From Streptomyces sp. NRRL WC-3742 (GTDB lineage Bacteria; Actinomycetota; Actinomycetes; Streptomycetales; Streptomycetaceae): a stretch of 59,101 nucleotides of DNA. Position numbers and translations under genes: made by a program. The notes under the pieces are model-generated. The model had not been told where the DNA came from. It saw only the letters and a list, made by a program, of their open reading frames with translations, and searched no databases. Location: positions 1 through 59,101 of the forward strand of contig NZ_JOCF01000065.1 in the NCBI RefSeq assembly GCF_000720635.1, in the 5' to 3' direction. Below are positions 1-9,819 of the stretch, piece after piece; positions within the stretch are counted from its first letter, which is position 1; every line of letters begins with the position of its first letter.

Positions 1-29
1 CGCCACCCCGCCGCCACCCGGAGCCCCGC

Positions 30-1169
30 ATGAGCCTGTGCCTGCCCCCGTCCAGCGTCGCCGTCGTCCTCGGCACCCGCCCCGAGCTGGTCAAGCTCGC
101 CCCGCTGATCCACGAGCTCGGCGACGCCACCCGCCTGGTGCACACCGGCCAGCACTGGGACGAGGCGATGTCCGGCCGCTTCCTGCGGGACCTCGGCCTG
201 CCCCGGCCCGAGCTGCTCACCGGCGTCGGCGGCCGCCCCCGCGCCGGCCAGATCGCCCAGTCCCTCGGCCAGCTGGACGCCGCCTTCGCCGAGGACCGCC
301 CCGTCGCCGTCGTCGTCCAGGGCGACACCAACGCCACCCTCGCCGGCGCGCTGGCCGCCAACGCCCGCGAGATCCCGCTGGTGCACGTCGAGGCCGGGCT
401 GCGCAGCCACGACCGCGCGATGCCCGAGGAGCACAACCGGGTGATGGTCGACCACGTCTCCGACCTGCTCTGCGCCGCCACCGAGGACAACGCGGCCAAC
501 CTGCGCGCCGAGGCCCTCGCCGAGGAGCGCATCGAGCTCACCGGCAACACCGTCGTCGAGGTCGTGCGCCGCCGGCTGCCCGACGAGGCCACCCGCGCCG
601 CGCTGCTCGCCGCGCACGGGCTCGCGCCCGACGCGTACGTGCTGGCCACCGTCCACCGCCCGGAGAACACCGACACGGCCGAGGCCCTCGGCGCCGTCCT
701 CGCCGAGCTGGACCGCATCGCCCGCGCCGGCACGCCCGTCCTGTTCCCGATGCACCCGCGCACCCGGGCCGCCGTCGAGCGCTTCGGCCTGGAGGGCCTG
801 CTGGAGCGCCTCGCCGTCACCGGCCCGGTCGGCTACGGCGACTTCCTGGGCCTGGCGCGCCACGCCGCCCTGCTGGTCTCCGACTCCGGCGGCGTCCAGG
901 AGGAGTGCACCGTGCTCGGCCGCCCCCTGCTGGTGGTGCGCCGCTCCACCGAGCGCCCCGAGGCGGTGACGGCCGGGTTCGCCGCGCTGGTGCGGCCCGG
1001 CGAGGAGCTGGGCGCGCTCGCCCGCGAGTGGCTGGCCGACGCCCCCGAGCGCCTCGCCCGCCTCGCGGCCACCCCGAGCCCGTACGGCGACGGCCTCGCC
1101 TCGGCCCGCATCGCCGCGCTGACCGCCGCGCTCGCCGATCAGCGGCAGGAGTTGCCGCAGGCCGCGTAG
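30..1169 (+). CDS. wecB: UDP-N-acetylglucosamine 2-epimerase (non-hydrolysing)
   Basis: A 379-aa cytosolic enzyme expected to interconvert UDP-GlcNAc and UDP-ManNAc for cell-wall or surface glycopolymer synthesis. Family hallmarks run in order: an N-terminal GTRPE motif, VVQGDTNATLAGAL, the HVEAGLRS segment followed by MPEEHNR (catalytic acidic residues), VHRPEN in the middle, and SDSGGVQEE near residue 290 for UDP binding. Length is normal for the family. The ATG at 30 overlaps a TGA at 31-33 that closes an open frame entering from the left edge (reading ...TRSPA), so an upstream gene may be coupled to it by an ATGA overlap; this cannot be confirmed inside the window. No ribosome site is obvious. 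Family assignment is firm; the exact polymer served is unknown. Confidence 0.9.
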   Translation: MSLCLPPSSVAVVLGTRPELVKLAPLIHELGDATRLVHTGQHWDEAMSGRFLRDLGLPRPELLTGVGGRPRAGQIAQSLGQLDAAFAEDRPVAVVVQGDTNATLAGALAANAREIPLVHVEAGLRSHDRAMPEEHNRVMVDHVSDLLCAATEDNAANLRAEALAEERIELTGNTVVEVVRRRLPDEATRAALLAAHGLAPDAYVLATVHRPENTDTAEALGAVLAELDRIARAGTPVLFPMHPRTRAAVERFGLEGLLERLAVTGPVGYGDFLGLARHAALLVSDSGGVQEECTVLGRPLLVVRRSTERPEAVTAGFAALVRPGEELGALAREWLADAPERLARLAATPSPYGDGLASARIAALTAALADQRQELPQAA

Positions 1170-1177
1170 CGGCCCTC

Positions 1178-1206
1178 TTGACAGCAGAATTGGTCTACTC
1201 CATTTT
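1178..1206 (+). promoter_or_regulatory. Chitinase promoter with DasR-like operator
   Basis: A perfect -35 TTGACA lies at 1178-1183. A 16-bp near-palindrome at 1189-1204 (ATTGGTCTACTCCATT) matches the DasR responsive element ACTGGTCTAGACCACT at 12 of 16 positions and fills the spacer between the -35 and a poor -10 near 1201-1206. DasR is the GlcNAc-responsive GntR regulator of Streptomyces chitin genes. A matching site lies before the second chitinase in this window. Confidence 0.65.
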
Positions 1207-1336
1207 GTGAGGCAAGTCTCCTTTCCCGACAGGGACTTGAGTTGTCGGTAGCTCCCGCAAGCGCACCATCGACACCCCGGACGGCGCTCCACCCCCACGA
1301 GGACGCCGCCGGGCCTCCCCCACTGGAGATGGAGTC

Positions 1337-2875
1337 ATGCCTCCTGCCCGACACCGGCGCCCACGCGCCGTCCACTCCCTGCTGGCCGGGGCGAGCGCGC
1401 TCGCCATCGGCCTGGCCGGGCTCGTCGTCGCCGACACCGGCGCCCACGCCGCCGACGGCGAACTGATCACCAACGGCGGCTTCGAGACCGGCGGCCTGAG
1501 CGGCTGGACCTGCACCGCCGGCACCGTCCAGAGCGCCACCGCGCACACCGGCACGTACGCCCTGCAGTCCACCCCGGGCAACAGCGACACCGGCGAGTGC
1601 ACCCAGACCGTCGCCGTGAAGCCCTCCTCCACCTACGACCTGAGCGCCTGGGTGCAGGGCAGCTACGTCTACCTCGGCGCCCGCGGCACCGGCGGCGGCG
1701 AGCCCAGCACCTGGACGCCCTCGGGCGGCTGGAGCCGGCTGAGCACCGGCTTCACCACCGGCCCGAGCACCACCAGCATCACCGTCTACGTGCACGGCTG
1801 GTACGGGCAGCCGGCCTTCCTCGCCGACGACGTCTCGCTCGTCGGCCCCGGCGGCACCCCACCCTCCCCCGGCCCGACCGCGACGGACACCGCCTCCCCC
1901 AGCCCGTCCCCGACCGCCACCGACACGGGCACCGGCTCGCCCAGCCCGACCGCGACCTCGACCTCCACCAAGCCGCCGGGCCTGCCCAAGCACGTGCTCA
2001 CCGGCTACTGGCAGAACTTCGACAACGGCGCCGCCGTCCAGAGGATCAGCGACGTCCCCGCCGCGTACGACATCATCGCGGTCGCCTTCGCCGACGCCAC
2101 CGCCACCCGCGGGGGGCTCGGCTTCACCCTCGACCCGAAGCTCTCCTCCCGGCTCGGCGGCTACACCGACGCCCAGTTCAAGGCCGACATCGCGGCCAAG
2201 AAGGCCGCCGGGAAGAAGGTCGTGCTCTCCATCGGCGGGCAGAACGGCACGGTCTGGGTGGGCGACTCCTCCTCGGCCGCCGCCTTCACCGACAGCGCCT
2301 GGTCGCTGATCCGGTCCTACGGCTTCGACGGGATCGACATCGACCTGGAGAACGGGATCAGCTCCACCTACATGGGCCAGGCCCTGCACGCGCTGGCGGC
2401 GCGGGCCGGCAGCGGGTTCGTCCTCACCATGGCGCCGCAGACCATCGACATGCAGTCCACCGGCATGGAGTACTTCAAGCTGGCGCTGAACGTGAAGGAC
2501 ATCCTCACCATCGTCAACATGCAGTACTACAACTCCGGTGCGATGAACGGCTGCGACGGCAACGTCTACTCGCAGGGCACCGAGAACTTCCTCACCGCCC
2601 TGGCCTGCATCCAGCTCAAGGGCGGACTGCGGCCCGACCAGGTGGGCCTCGGGATCCCGGCCTCCACCAGCGCGGCGGGTGGCGGCTACGTCGGCGCCGG
2701 CGTGGTGAACTCCGCGCTGGACTGCCTGGCGAGGGGTACCGACTGCGGCTCCTACAAGCCCGACACCACCTGGCCGGGCATCGGCGGCGCGATGACCTGG
2801 TCCACCAACTGGGACGCCAGTGCCGGGAACCCGGTCTCCGGCAGCATCGGCAGCCATCTGCACGCCATGCCGTAA
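1337..2875 (+). CDS. Secreted GH18 chitinase with N-terminal carbohydrate-binding domain
   Basis: A 512-aa exported endo- or exochitinase. Residues 1 to about 38 form a Sec signal peptide (basic start, hydrophobic core, AHA-type cleavage site). Residues about 40-170 begin with LITNGGFE and look like a CBM4/9- or CBM16-like beta-sandwich. A Pro/Thr/Ser-rich linker covers about 172-215. The GH18 barrel follows, with VVLSIGG for strand 3 and the catalytic DGIDIDLE at 331-338, where E338 is the proton donor. The barrel lacks the large insertion domain of subfamily A enzymes. GGAG just before the ATG supports the start. The gene sits alone behind a DasR-type site, which suggests induction during chitin or GlcNAc use. 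Substrate could include other beta-1,4-GlcNAc polymers. Confidence 0.92.
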   Translation: MPPARHRRPRAVHSLLAGASALAIGLAGLVVADTGAHAADGELITNGGFETGGLSGWTCTAGTVQSATAHTGTYALQSTPGNSDTGECTQTVAVKPSSTYDLSAWVQGSYVYLGARGTGGGEPSTWTPSGGWSRLSTGFTTGPSTTSITVYVHGWYGQPAFLADDVSLVGPGGTPPSPGPTATDTASPSPSPTATDTGTGSPSPTATSTSTKPPGLPKHVLTGYWQNFDNGAAVQRISDVPAAYDIIAVAFADATATRGGLGFTLDPKLSSRLGGYTDAQFKADIAAKKAAGKKVVLSIGGQNGTVWVGDSSSAAAFTDSAWSLIRSYGFDGIDIDLENGISSTYMGQALHALAARAGSGFVLTMAPQTIDMQSTGMEYFKLALNVKDILTIVNMQYYNSGAMNGCDGNVYSQGTENFLTALACIQLKGGLRPDQVGLGIPASTSAAGGGYVGAGVVNSALDCLARGTDCGSYKPDTTWPGIGGAMTWSTNWDASAGNPVSGSIGSHLHAMP

Positions 2876-2894
2876 CCCCGGCGGGAAGGGGGCT

Positions 2895-2919
2895 CCGGGC
2901 CGGTCAGTTCCCGGCCCGG
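2895..2919. terminator. Bidirectional hairpin between convergent genes
   Basis: A 9-bp GC stem (CCGGGCCGG with CCGGCCCGG) encloses a 7-nt loop. The loop contains the stop codon of the minus-strand gene at 2904-3431, so this hairpin ends the chitinase transcript and overlaps the tail of its convergent neighbour. Confidence 0.5.
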
Positions 2920-3431
2920 GCCTCCGGCACCTGGCCGCAGCCGCCGCCGTGGCGGCGGCGCAACTCGGCGGTGATCTCGGCCAGTTCGCCCTCGGGCAGC
3001 AGCGGCAGCATCATCGCCACGCCCTGCAGCAGCCCGCCGAGCAGGTAGGTGGTGTCCGCCGTCGCGGCGACCAGGGAGCGCACCTCGGCCACCTCGCCGA
3101 CCGCCACCGCCTCGATCAACTGGGCGGCGTGGGCCGTCTCCTCGTCCACCAGGACCTCGCCCGCCTCGGCCGGGGCCCGGCGGGCCATCGCCCGCAACAC
3201 CTTGTCGCCGACCTCGGGGGCGTACGCCTTGCGGACGGCCTCGGCCGCGATCCAGGTGAGCAGGGTGGTCACCTCGCGCGCGGCGTGGTCGGCGAGCAGC
3301 AGGTCCAGCTCGTGGTCGAACGCGAGCTGGTTGCCGTGCCGGAAGGCGAGCAGCAGCGTCGCCGCCCTGGCCTTGGCCTCCTCGACCGCCTCGGCAGGCA
3401 GTTCGTCGACCAATTCCTCGGTGACCACCAC
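2904..3431 (-). CDS. Unknown helical cytoplasmic protein
   Basis: A 175-aa acidic, Ala/Glu/Leu-rich protein without signal peptide or membrane segment. Sequence such as ELPAEAVEEAKARAATLLLAF and LLADHAAREVTTLLTWIA predicts an all-helical fold. I do not recognise a functional family. The open frame extends further 5' to 3557, but the upstream part is Arg/Cys-rich and non-conserved in character; a GTG at 3431 preceded by GGGAGGG is the better start. It is convergent with the chitinase. The 3432-3687 interval upstream is comparatively AT-rich for this genome and likely carries its promoter; nothing else is visible there. Confidence 0.65.
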   Translation of the reverse strand: MVVTEELVDELPAEAVEEAKARAATLLLAFRHGNQLAFDHELDLLLADHAAREVTTLLTWIAAEAVRKAYAPEVGDKVLRAMARRAPAEAGEVLVDEETAHAAQLIEAVAVGEVAEVRSLVAATADTTYLLGGLLQGVAMMLPLLPEGELAEITAELRRRHGGGCGQVPEARAGN

Positions 3432-3687
3432 GCCGTGCCCTCCCGTCCGTCGCTCGGCAGAACGCTCCGCGAAATCCCACCGCGGAAACCCTCCGCGGAA
3501 ACTCCGTGCACACCGTACACATCCGTCCTGCAAACTTCCGCGAACGCGCGCGGGCAAGACCGGAATCGATTCGAGCGGAATTGGACCTCACCCGATCCAG
3601 GATGAATATTCGCCGGAAGGGAGCAATGTTGCTGCTCTATTAGGCGTAGCCGTGGGTGCGACGAAAAATCCGCGCCCCCGAAAGCGC

Positions 3688-3730
3688 CCGAGGGGCCGCC
3701 CTCCGCTCGTCGCGGAAAGCGGCCCCTCGG
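3688..3730 (-). terminator. valS terminator
   Basis: A 12-bp perfect stem (CCGAGGGGCCGC with GCGGCCCCTCGG) with a 19-nt loop lies 16 nt beyond the valS stop. Confidence 0.7.
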
Positions 3731-3746
3731 GGCGGTTCGTACGGGC

Positions 3747-6386
3747 TCAGCCCTGCGGCAGCGCCGCGAGCTGGGCGGTGATCCGGGCGATGTCGGCCTC
3801 GGCGGCCTCCAGACGGCCCCGGATCTTGGCGACGACCGCGTCCGGCGCCTTGGCGAGGAACGCCTCGTTGCCGAGCTTGGCCGTGCTCTGGGCCTTCTCC
3901 TTCTCGGCGGCCGCGAGGTCCTTGGCCAGGCGCTTGCGCTCGGCCGCGACGTCGATGGTGCCGGAGAGGTCCAGGGCGACGGTGGCACCGGCCACCGGCA
4001 GCGAGGCGCTGGCCGCGAAGCCCTCCCCGGCGGGGGTCAGCCACAGCAGCGAGCGGATGGCGCCCTCGTGGGCGGCCAGCGCGGTGCCGTCCAGCTCCAG
4101 GACGGCCGGGACGCGCTGGCGGTCCTGGAGGCCCTGGTCGATGCGGAAGCGGCGGACCTCGGTGACCACCTGCTGCACCGTGGCGATCTCGCCCTCGGCC
4201 GCGGCGTCGCGGAAGCCGCTGTCCTTCGGCCACTCGGCCACGACCAGGGACTCGGCGCCGGTGAGCCTGGTCCACAGGGTCTCGGTGACGAACGGGACGA
4301 CCGGGTGCAGCAGCCGCAGGGTGAGGTCCAGGACCTCGCCGAGGACCCGGCGCGAGGCGTCGGCCTGCGCGCCACCGGCCGCCAGGGTGGTCTTGGACAG
4401 CTCGACGTACCAGTCGAAGACCTCGTCCCACGCGAAGTGGAACAGCGCGTCCGAGACCTTGGCGAACTCGTAGCCGTCGTACAGCGCGTCCGCCTGGGCG
4501 ACGGTGGCGTTCAGCCGGGACAGGATCCAGCGGTCGGCCGCCGTCATCTCCTCCGGCGAGGGCAGCGGGCCCTCGACGGTGGCGCCGTTCATCAGCGCGA
4601 AGCGGGTCGCGTTCCAGATCTTGTTGCAGAAGTTGCGCGAGCCCTTGACCCAGTCCTCGCCGATCGGCACGTCGGCGCCGGGGTTGGCGCCGCGGGCCAG
4701 GGTGAAGCGGACGGCGTCGGCGCCGTAGGCGTCCATCCAGTCCAGCGGGTCGACGGCGGTGCCGGAGGACTTCGACATCTTCTTGCCGAACTCGTCACGC
4801 ACCAGACCGGTCAGGGCGACGGTCTTGAACGGCGCCTCGCCGTCCATCGCGTACAGACCGAACATCATCATCCGGGCGACCCAGAAGAAGATGATGTCGT
4901 GGCCCGTCAGCAGGACGTCGGTCGGGTAGAACTTCTCCAGGTCGGCGGTCTTCTCCGGCCAGCCGAGCGTGGAGAACGGCCACAGGCCGGAGGAGAACCA
5001 GGTGTCCAGGACGTCCGGGTCCTGGTGCCAGCCCTCGCCGGTGGGCGGCTGCTCGTCGGGGCCGACGCAGACGACCTCGCCGTCGGGGCCGTACCAGACC
5101 GGGATCCGGTGGCCCCACCAGAGCTGGCGCGAGATGCACCAGTCGAACATGTTGTCGACCCAGTCGAAGTAGCGGCGCTCCAGCTCCTTCGGGTGGATCT
5201 CCACCTTGCCGTCGCGCACGGCGTCGCCGGCGGCCTTGGCCAGCGGCTCGACCTTGACCCACCACTGCAGCGACAGCCGCGGCTCGACCACGGTGTGGCA
5301 GCGGGAGCAGTGGCCGACGGCGTGCATGTACGGGCGCTTCTCGGCGACGATGCGGCCCTGCTCGCGCAGCGCGCCGACGACGGCCGAGCGGGCCTCCAGC
5401 CGGTCCATGCCGAGGAAGGGGCCGTGCACGGTGATGGCGCCGTGCTCGTCCATGACCGTCAGGTTGGGCAGGTCGTGGCGCTGGCCGATGGCGAAGTCGT
5501 TCGGGTCGTGCGCCGGGGTCACCTTGACGGCGCCGGTGCCGAACTCCGGGTCCACGTGCTCGTCGGCGACGACCGGGATCTCACGGTCGGTCAGCGGCAG
5601 CTTGATGGTCCGGCCGACGAGGTGGCGGTAGCGCTCGTCCTCGGGGTGGACGGCGACGGCGGTGTCGCCCAGCATCGTCTCGGCGCGGGTGGTGGCCACG
5701 ACGATCGAGTCCTCGCCGTCGCCGTAGCGGATCGAGACCAGCTCGCCCGGGGTGTCCTCGTGCTCCACCTCGATGTCGGACAGCGCGGTCAGACAGCGCG
5801 GGCACCAGTTGATGATGCGCTCGGCGCGGTAGATCAGGCCGTCGTCGAAGAGGCGCTTGAAGATGGTCTGGACGGCCTGGGAGAGGCCCTCGTCCATGGT
5901 GAAGCGCTCGCGCGACCAGTCGACGCCCTCGCCCAGGCGACGCATCTGGCCGAGGATGCGGCCGCCGTAGTTGCGCTTCCACTCCCAGACCTTCTCGACG
6001 AACGCCTCGCGGCCCAGGTCGTGGCGGGAGAGCCCCGACTCGGCGAGCTGCTGCTCGACCTTGTTCTGGGTGGCGATGCCCGCGTGGTCCATGCCCGGCA
6101 GCCAGAGCGTCTCGTAGCCCTGCATGCGCTTGCGGCGGGTCAGCGCGTCCATCAGCGTGTGCTGGAAGGCGTGGCCCAGGTGCAGGGCGCCGGTGACGTT
6201 CGGCGGCGGGATGACGATGGTGTAGGCGGGCTTGTCGCTCGTCGCGTCCGCGGTGAAGTAGCCACGGTCCACCCAGCGCTCGTACAGCTCGCCCTCTACG
6301 TCCGCGGGGGTGTAGGTCGTCGGGAGGGTTGCCGCATCGTCCCCGGCAAAGGTGCTCACGGGGCGCTGGTTCGTCGTGTCGGTCAC
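3747..6386 (-). CDS. valS: Valyl-tRNA synthetase
   Basis: An 879-aa class I aminoacyl-tRNA synthetase that charges tRNA-Val in the cytosol. The HLGH signature is at residues 69-72 within [13 protein letters not shown], and the KMSKS loop at 536-540. [17 protein letters not shown] is the usual ValRS segment near the editing/catalytic junction. A C-terminal coiled-coil arm ([20 protein letters not shown]) of the ValRS type is present. Start is a GTG at 6386 without a ribosome site; a -10 TAAACT at 6394-6399 ends 7 nt before it, which fits leaderless transcription. Length and motifs are normal. Confidence 0.97.
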   Translation of the reverse strand: MTDTTNQRPVSTFAGDDAATLPTTYTPADVEGELYERWVDRGYFTADATSDKPAYTIVIPPPNVTGALHLGHAFQHTLMDALTRRKRMQGYETLWLPGMDHAGIATQNKVEQQLAESGLSRHDLGREAFVEKVWEWKRNYGGRILGQMRRLGEGVDWSRERFTMDEGLSQAVQTIFKRLFDDGLIYRAERIINWCPRCLTALSDIEVEHEDTPGELVSIRYGDGEDSIVVATTRAETMLGDTAVAVHPEDERYRHLVGRTIKLPLTDREIPVVADEHVDPEFGTGAVKVTPAHDPNDFAIGQRHDLPNLTVMDEHGAITVHGPFLGMDRLEARSAVVGALREQGRIVAEKRPYMHAVGHCSRCHTVVEPRLSLQWWVKVEPLAKAAGDAVRDGKVEIHPKELERRYFDWVDNMFDWCISRQLWWGHRIPVWYGPDGEVVCVGPDEQPPTGEGWHQDPDVLDTWFSSGLWPFSTLGWPEKTADLEKFYPTDVLLTGHDIIFFWVARMMMFGLYAMDGEAPFKTVALTGLVRDEFGKKMSKSSGTAVDPLDWMDAYGADAVRFTLARGANPGADVPIGEDWVKGSRNFCNKIWNATRFALMNGATVEGPLPSPEEMTAADRWILSRLNATVAQADALYDGYEFAKVSDALFHFAWDEVFDWYVELSKTTLAAGGAQADASRRVLGEVLDLTLRLLHPVVPFVTETLWTRLTGAESLVVAEWPKDSGFRDAAAEGEIATVQQVVTEVRRFRIDQGLQDRQRVPAVLELDGTALAAHEGAIRSLLWLTPAGEGFAASASLPVAGATVALDLSGTIDVAAERKRLAKDLAAAEKEKAQSTAKLGNEAFLAKAPDAVVAKIRGRLEAAEADIARITAQLAALPQG

Positions 6387-6393
6387 GACGCAC

Positions 6394-6399
6394 AGTTTA
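6394..6399 (-). promoter_or_regulatory. Probable leaderless valS -10 element
   Basis: TAAACT on the minus strand, 7 nt before the valS GTG; no Shine-Dalgarno lies between. The -35 is weak. No T-box-like leader is possible in this spacing. Confidence 0.45.
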
Positions 6400-6575
6400 C
6401 GTAACGGAGGCGTGGGTCACGAACCGCTTTCGGTACGGTCCGGAGCCCGGCACGAGCGGCTCCGCCGTCGCCCCCGTGCGATAACGTGCCGTGCGCACTG
6501 GTCCGATCATCGGGAAGTGTACGGAACTATTCGCGACCGCGGAGGGCCGCGCGAGCGGCGGGGGGGCACGGGCAG

Positions 6576-7379
6576 ATGTACGGGCAGGGGCAGCAGTATC
6601 CGCCGGGGCAACCGCCCTACGGCGGCCAGCCTCCGTACGGGGGCCAGCCCCCGTACGGCCAGCCGCAGCCCCAGCCCGGCTACGGAGGCGGCTACCCGCA
6701 GCAGCCTCCGTACGGCCCGCCCCAGTACCCGGGCCAGCCCGGCTACCCCGCCCAGCCCGGCTACCCGGGCTACCCGCCGCCGCCCCGCAAGGGCAGGGGC
6801 GGCCTGGTCGTGGGGCTGGTCATCGGCGCGCTGGTGCTCGGCGGCGGAGGGTTCGCGGCCTGGAAGTACCTCGGCGGCGGCGCGGACGACAAGCCCGGCA
6901 CGTACAAGCTCGTCGCGCCCCAGACCATCGGCAACGGCTACGACCGCGGCCTGGTCAAGGAGGACAGCACCGACGTCAGCAAACCCGAGGTGGCGGTGTA
7001 CGGCAAGAACCTGCACACCCTCGGCGTCGCCTTCGACAAGGGCTCCGACAAGAGCGACTACATCGTGGTGGCGGGCCTCTTCGGCGAGCTCAACGACCCG
7101 GACGTGGTCATGGACGAGGCCAAGAGGAGCGCCGGCTCCCTCACCTGGACCACGTCCCTGACGGACTACCCCGCGCGGGACGGCCGGAGCTCCTCCGCAC
7201 GCCTCGCCTGCGGCGCCACCAACTCCCTCGGCAAGCCCGGTCCGGTCGTCTGCGTCTGGGCCGACCACTCCACGTACGGCCGGGTCAGTTTCATGTCAGG
7301 CGCCACCCAAGGGCTCACCCCCTCCCAGGCGGCCGACAAGACCCGGGCGATACGCGACCTCATGAAGGTCGCGAAGTAA
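6576..7379 (+). CDS. Pro/Gly/Tyr-rich single-pass membrane protein (paralogue A)
   Basis: A 267-aa protein with three parts. Residues 1-70 are a disordered cytoplasmic tail of PYGGQPP-, PGYP- and QPQP-like repeats. A basic RKGR clamp precedes one membrane helix at about 76-97 (GGLVVGLVIGALVLGGGGFAAW). The rest is an extracytoplasmic domain with a single Cys pair in LACGATN and VCVWAD, likely disulfide bonded. The ATG at 6576 follows a G-rich stretch (GGGGGG) at ribosome-site distance; an in-frame start at 6486 adds only Arg-rich sequence and is unlikely. It is followed 28 nt later by a paralogue of the same layout, so both are probably cotranscribed. Such architecture is common in actinomycetes; the function is unknown. 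Confidence 0.8.
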   Translation: MYGQGQQYPPGQPPYGGQPPYGGQPPYGQPQPQPGYGGGYPQQPPYGPPQYPGQPGYPAQPGYPGYPPPPRKGRGGLVVGLVIGALVLGGGGFAAWKYLGGGADDKPGTYKLVAPQTIGNGYDRGLVKEDSTDVSKPEVAVYGKNLHTLGVAFDKGSDKSDYIVVAGLFGELNDPDVVMDEAKRSAGSLTWTTSLTDYPARDGRSSSARLACGATNSLGKPGPVVCVWADHSTYGRVSFMSGATQGLTPSQAADKTRAIRDLMKVAK

Positions 7380-7407
7380 TCCCGTCATTCCCCAGAAAGG
7401 GACTCGC

Positions 7408-8199
7408 GTGTCCGACCAGAACCCCTACGGCGCCCCGCAGCAGCCGGGCTACCCCGCTGGCACCCCCCAGCCGGGCCACGGCGCCCCCCAGCCGGGTTAC
7501 GGCGAGCCCCAGCCGCAGCCCGGCTACCCCGGTGCCCCGGGTGCCCCCGGCGCCGAGGCTTACCCCGGCTACGGCGGCGCGTACGCCCCCGTGCCGCCGC
7601 AGAAGAAGTCCCGCAAGGGCCTGTGGATCGCCCTCGGCATCGGCGGCGCCGTCGTCCTCCTGGGCGGCGGCGGCGTGGCCTACTTCGCCTACGACGCCGT
7701 CAGCAACGCCGGCACCCAGAAGGTCGTCCTCCCGGCCGCCTTCAAGGACATGAAGCGCAACGACGACTCCCCCGTCACCGCCGCCATGGAGAAGGCGATG
7801 ACGGACAGCCTCGGCAAGGGCGACGGCAACTGGTCCCCCACCGGCGTGGCCGCCCTGTACGAGGACGCCCAGTCCCAGCCGAAGATGATCGTGGCCGGCG
7901 CCTACGGCAAGATCCTCAACCCGAAGGACCAGCTCAACCAGGCGTTCGACGGCGTGGCCGCCAAGGGTTCCACCATCGAGGGCCGCCACAGCGTGGACGC
8001 CGGCCCCAAGGGCGGCGACATGGAGTGCGGCACCCTCGTCGAGAACGGCGACACCAAGATCGGCATCTGCGCCTGGGCCGACACCAGCAGCCTCGTCATG
8101 GTGATGAACACGGACGCCGAGAACGGCGTCAACCCGAACCTCGACACGCTCGCCGCGGACACCCGCGACCTGCGCGCGACCGCCGAGATCGCGAAGTAA
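7408..8199 (+). CDS. Pro/Gly/Tyr-rich single-pass membrane protein (paralogue B)
   Basis: A 263-aa homologue of the preceding gene. Residues 1-62 are a PGYP/PQPG-rich tail, KKSRK is the membrane-proximal basic patch, and about 71-94 form the membrane helix. The external domain again carries two Cys, in MECGTLVE and GICAWAD, matching paralogue A around the CxWAD motif. GTG at 7408 follows AGAAAGGGA. The tandem arrangement and shared motif show a local duplication. A role at the cell surface, for example in envelope assembly or sensing, is inference only. Confidence 0.8.
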   Translation: MSDQNPYGAPQQPGYPAGTPQPGHGAPQPGYGEPQPQPGYPGAPGAPGAEAYPGYGGAYAPVPPQKKSRKGLWIALGIGGAVVLLGGGGVAYFAYDAVSNAGTQKVVLPAAFKDMKRNDDSPVTAAMEKAMTDSLGKGDGNWSPTGVAALYEDAQSQPKMIVAGAYGKILNPKDQLNQAFDGVAAKGSTIEGRHSVDAGPKGGDMECGTLVENGDTKIGICAWADTSSLVMVMNTDAENGVNPNLDTLAADTRDLRATAEIAK

Positions 8200-8210
8200 C
8201 GGACGAACGG

Positions 8211-8245
8211 AAGGGGCCCCGCACCGGTCGGTGCGGGGCCCTTTC
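8211..8245. terminator. Bidirectional terminator between paralogue B and clpX
   Basis: A 12-bp GC stem (GGGCCCCGCAC pairing with GTGCGGGGCCC) and 6-nt loop, flanked by AA and TT. It serves the plus-strand membrane gene and the minus-strand clpX. Three CCACGTG-like repeats follow at about 8246-8274. Confidence 0.75.
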
Positions 8246-8280
8246 CACGTGCTGCCACGTGCTTCCACGTGGGGGGAGCG

Positions 8281-9570
8281 TCAGGCGCTCTTGTCCCGGC
8301 GCTCGCGCTTGATCATGTCGCGCGGGACCAGGGTCGGGATCGCGTGCTTGGAGACGACGTCCCCGGTGACCACCACGCGGGCGACGTCCTGGCGCGAGGG
8401 GACCTCGTACATCACGGACATCAGCACCTCCTCCATGATGGCCCGCAGGCCGCGCGCGCCGGTGCCGCGCAGGATCGCCTGGTCGGCGATCGCCTCCAGC
8501 GCGTCCCGCGAGAACTCCAGCTCCACGCCGTCGAGTTCGAACAGCTTGCGGTACTGCTTCACCAGCGCGTTGCGCGGCTCGGTGAGGATCTGCAGCAGCG
8601 CCTCGCGGTCCAGGTTGTGCACGCTGGTGATCACCGGCAGACGGCCGATGAACTCGGGGATCATGCCGAACTTCACCAGGTCCTCGGGCATGACCTGGCG
8701 GAAGTGGTCGCTGGCGTCCGACTCCCGCTTGGAGCGGATGTTGGCGCCGAAGCCGATGCCCTTGGCGCCCGCGCGGCCCTCGATGATCCGCTCCAGGCCC
8801 GCGAACGCGCCGCCGACGATGAACAGCACGTTGGTGGTGTCGATCTGGATGAACTCCTGGTGCGGGTGCTTGCGGCCCCCCTGCGGCGGCACCGAGGCGG
8901 TGGTGCCCTCCAGGATCTTCAGCAGCGCCTGCTGCACGCCCTCGCCGGAGACGTCCCGGGTGATCGACGGGTTCTCGCTCTTGCGGGCGACCTTGTCGAT
9001 CTCGTCGATGTAGATGATCCCGGTCTCGGCCTTCTTGACGTCGTAGTCGGCCGCCTGGATCAGCTTGAGCAGGATGTTCTCGACGTCCTCGCCGACGTAC
9101 CCGGCCTCCGTGAGCGCCGTGGCGTCCGCGATCGCGAACGGCACGTTCAGCATCCGGGCCAGGGTCTGCGCCAGCAGGGTCTTGCCGGAGCCGGTGGGGC
9201 CCAGCAGCAGGATGTTCGACTTGGCCAGCTCGATGGCGTCCTCGCGGCCGTTGCCACCGCTGCGGCCCGCCTCGCCGGCCTGGACGCGCTTGTAGTGGTT
9301 GTAGACCGCGACCGACAGCGCCTTCTTGGCCAGGTCCTGGCCGACCACGTACTGGTCGAGGAACTCGTAGATCTCACGCGGCTTCGGGAGCTCTTCGAAG
9401 CGCACCTCGGAGGTCTCGGCGAGTTCCTCCTCGATGATCTCGTTGCACAGGTCGATGCACTCGTCGCAGATGTACACGCCTGGGCCGGCGATCAGCTTCT
9501 TCACCTGCTTCTGCGACTTGCCGCAGAATGAGCACTTGAGCAGGTCACCACCGTCTCCGATGCGTGCCAC
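8281..9570 (-). CDS. clpX: ATP-dependent Clp protease unfoldase ClpX
   Basis: A 429-aa AAA+ unfoldase that recognises, unfolds and threads substrates into ClpP. The N-terminal zinc-binding domain has C13, C16, C35 and C38. Walker A GPTGSGKT lies at 124-131, Walker B reads IIYIDEIDK, and the pore and sensor regions are intact. An IGF-type ClpP-docking loop is present near FGANIR and [10 protein letters not shown]. It lies 249 nt downstream of clpP2 with a hairpin between them, so it probably has its own promoter as well as possible read-through. Length and motifs are canonical. Confidence 0.97.
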   Translation of the reverse strand: MARIGDGGDLLKCSFCGKSQKQVKKLIAGPGVYICDECIDLCNEIIEEELAETSEVRFEELPKPREIYEFLDQYVVGQDLAKKALSVAVYNHYKRVQAGEAGRSGGNGREDAIELAKSNILLLGPTGSGKTLLAQTLARMLNVPFAIADATALTEAGYVGEDVENILLKLIQAADYDVKKAETGIIYIDEIDKVARKSENPSITRDVSGEGVQQALLKILEGTTASVPPQGGRKHPHQEFIQIDTTNVLFIVGGAFAGLERIIEGRAGAKGIGFGANIRSKRESDASDHFRQVMPEDLVKFGMIPEFIGRLPVITSVHNLDREALLQILTEPRNALVKQYRKLFELDGVELEFSRDALEAIADQAILRGTGARGLRAIMEEVLMSVMYEVPSRQDVARVVVTGDVVSKHAIPTLVPRDMIKRERRDKSA

Positions 9571-9773
9571 GAGGTGCTTCCCCTTCGCCAGGGGCCCCGC
9601 AGGGGTTCCGGGGCCTGGTGCTGTGGACCGTCGACGCCCGACGGCGATCGGTCTCGCTATCCGAAGGTACTCTGCCGGGCCCGGGATTCCGTCCTCTTCG
9701 CCGGGTCTGCCCTACGCCCTGGGCGAATTGATACCGAACAGATGCCGTCTGCAGAGTCCGTCCGAACCGCGGC

Positions 9774-9799
9774 GGGGCGCACACCAGGGTGCGCGCCCC
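9774..9799 (-). terminator. Hairpin after clpP2
   Basis: GGGGCGCAC pairs with GTGCGC(G)CCCC, one bulge, 6-nt loop, about 20 nt beyond the clpP2 stop. It may attenuate rather than fully stop transcription into clpX. The remaining interval to 9571 shows no gene. Confidence 0.55.
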
Positions 9800-9819
9800 T
9801 TCGCGGAAGGTGCTGACGT

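Noticed and set aside
4068..6404. A 778-codon open frame opposite valS
   Set aside because: It is the antisense shadow of valS: Val/Leu/Gly/Arg/Asp-rich composition, no domain, and third-position bias follows the valS frame.
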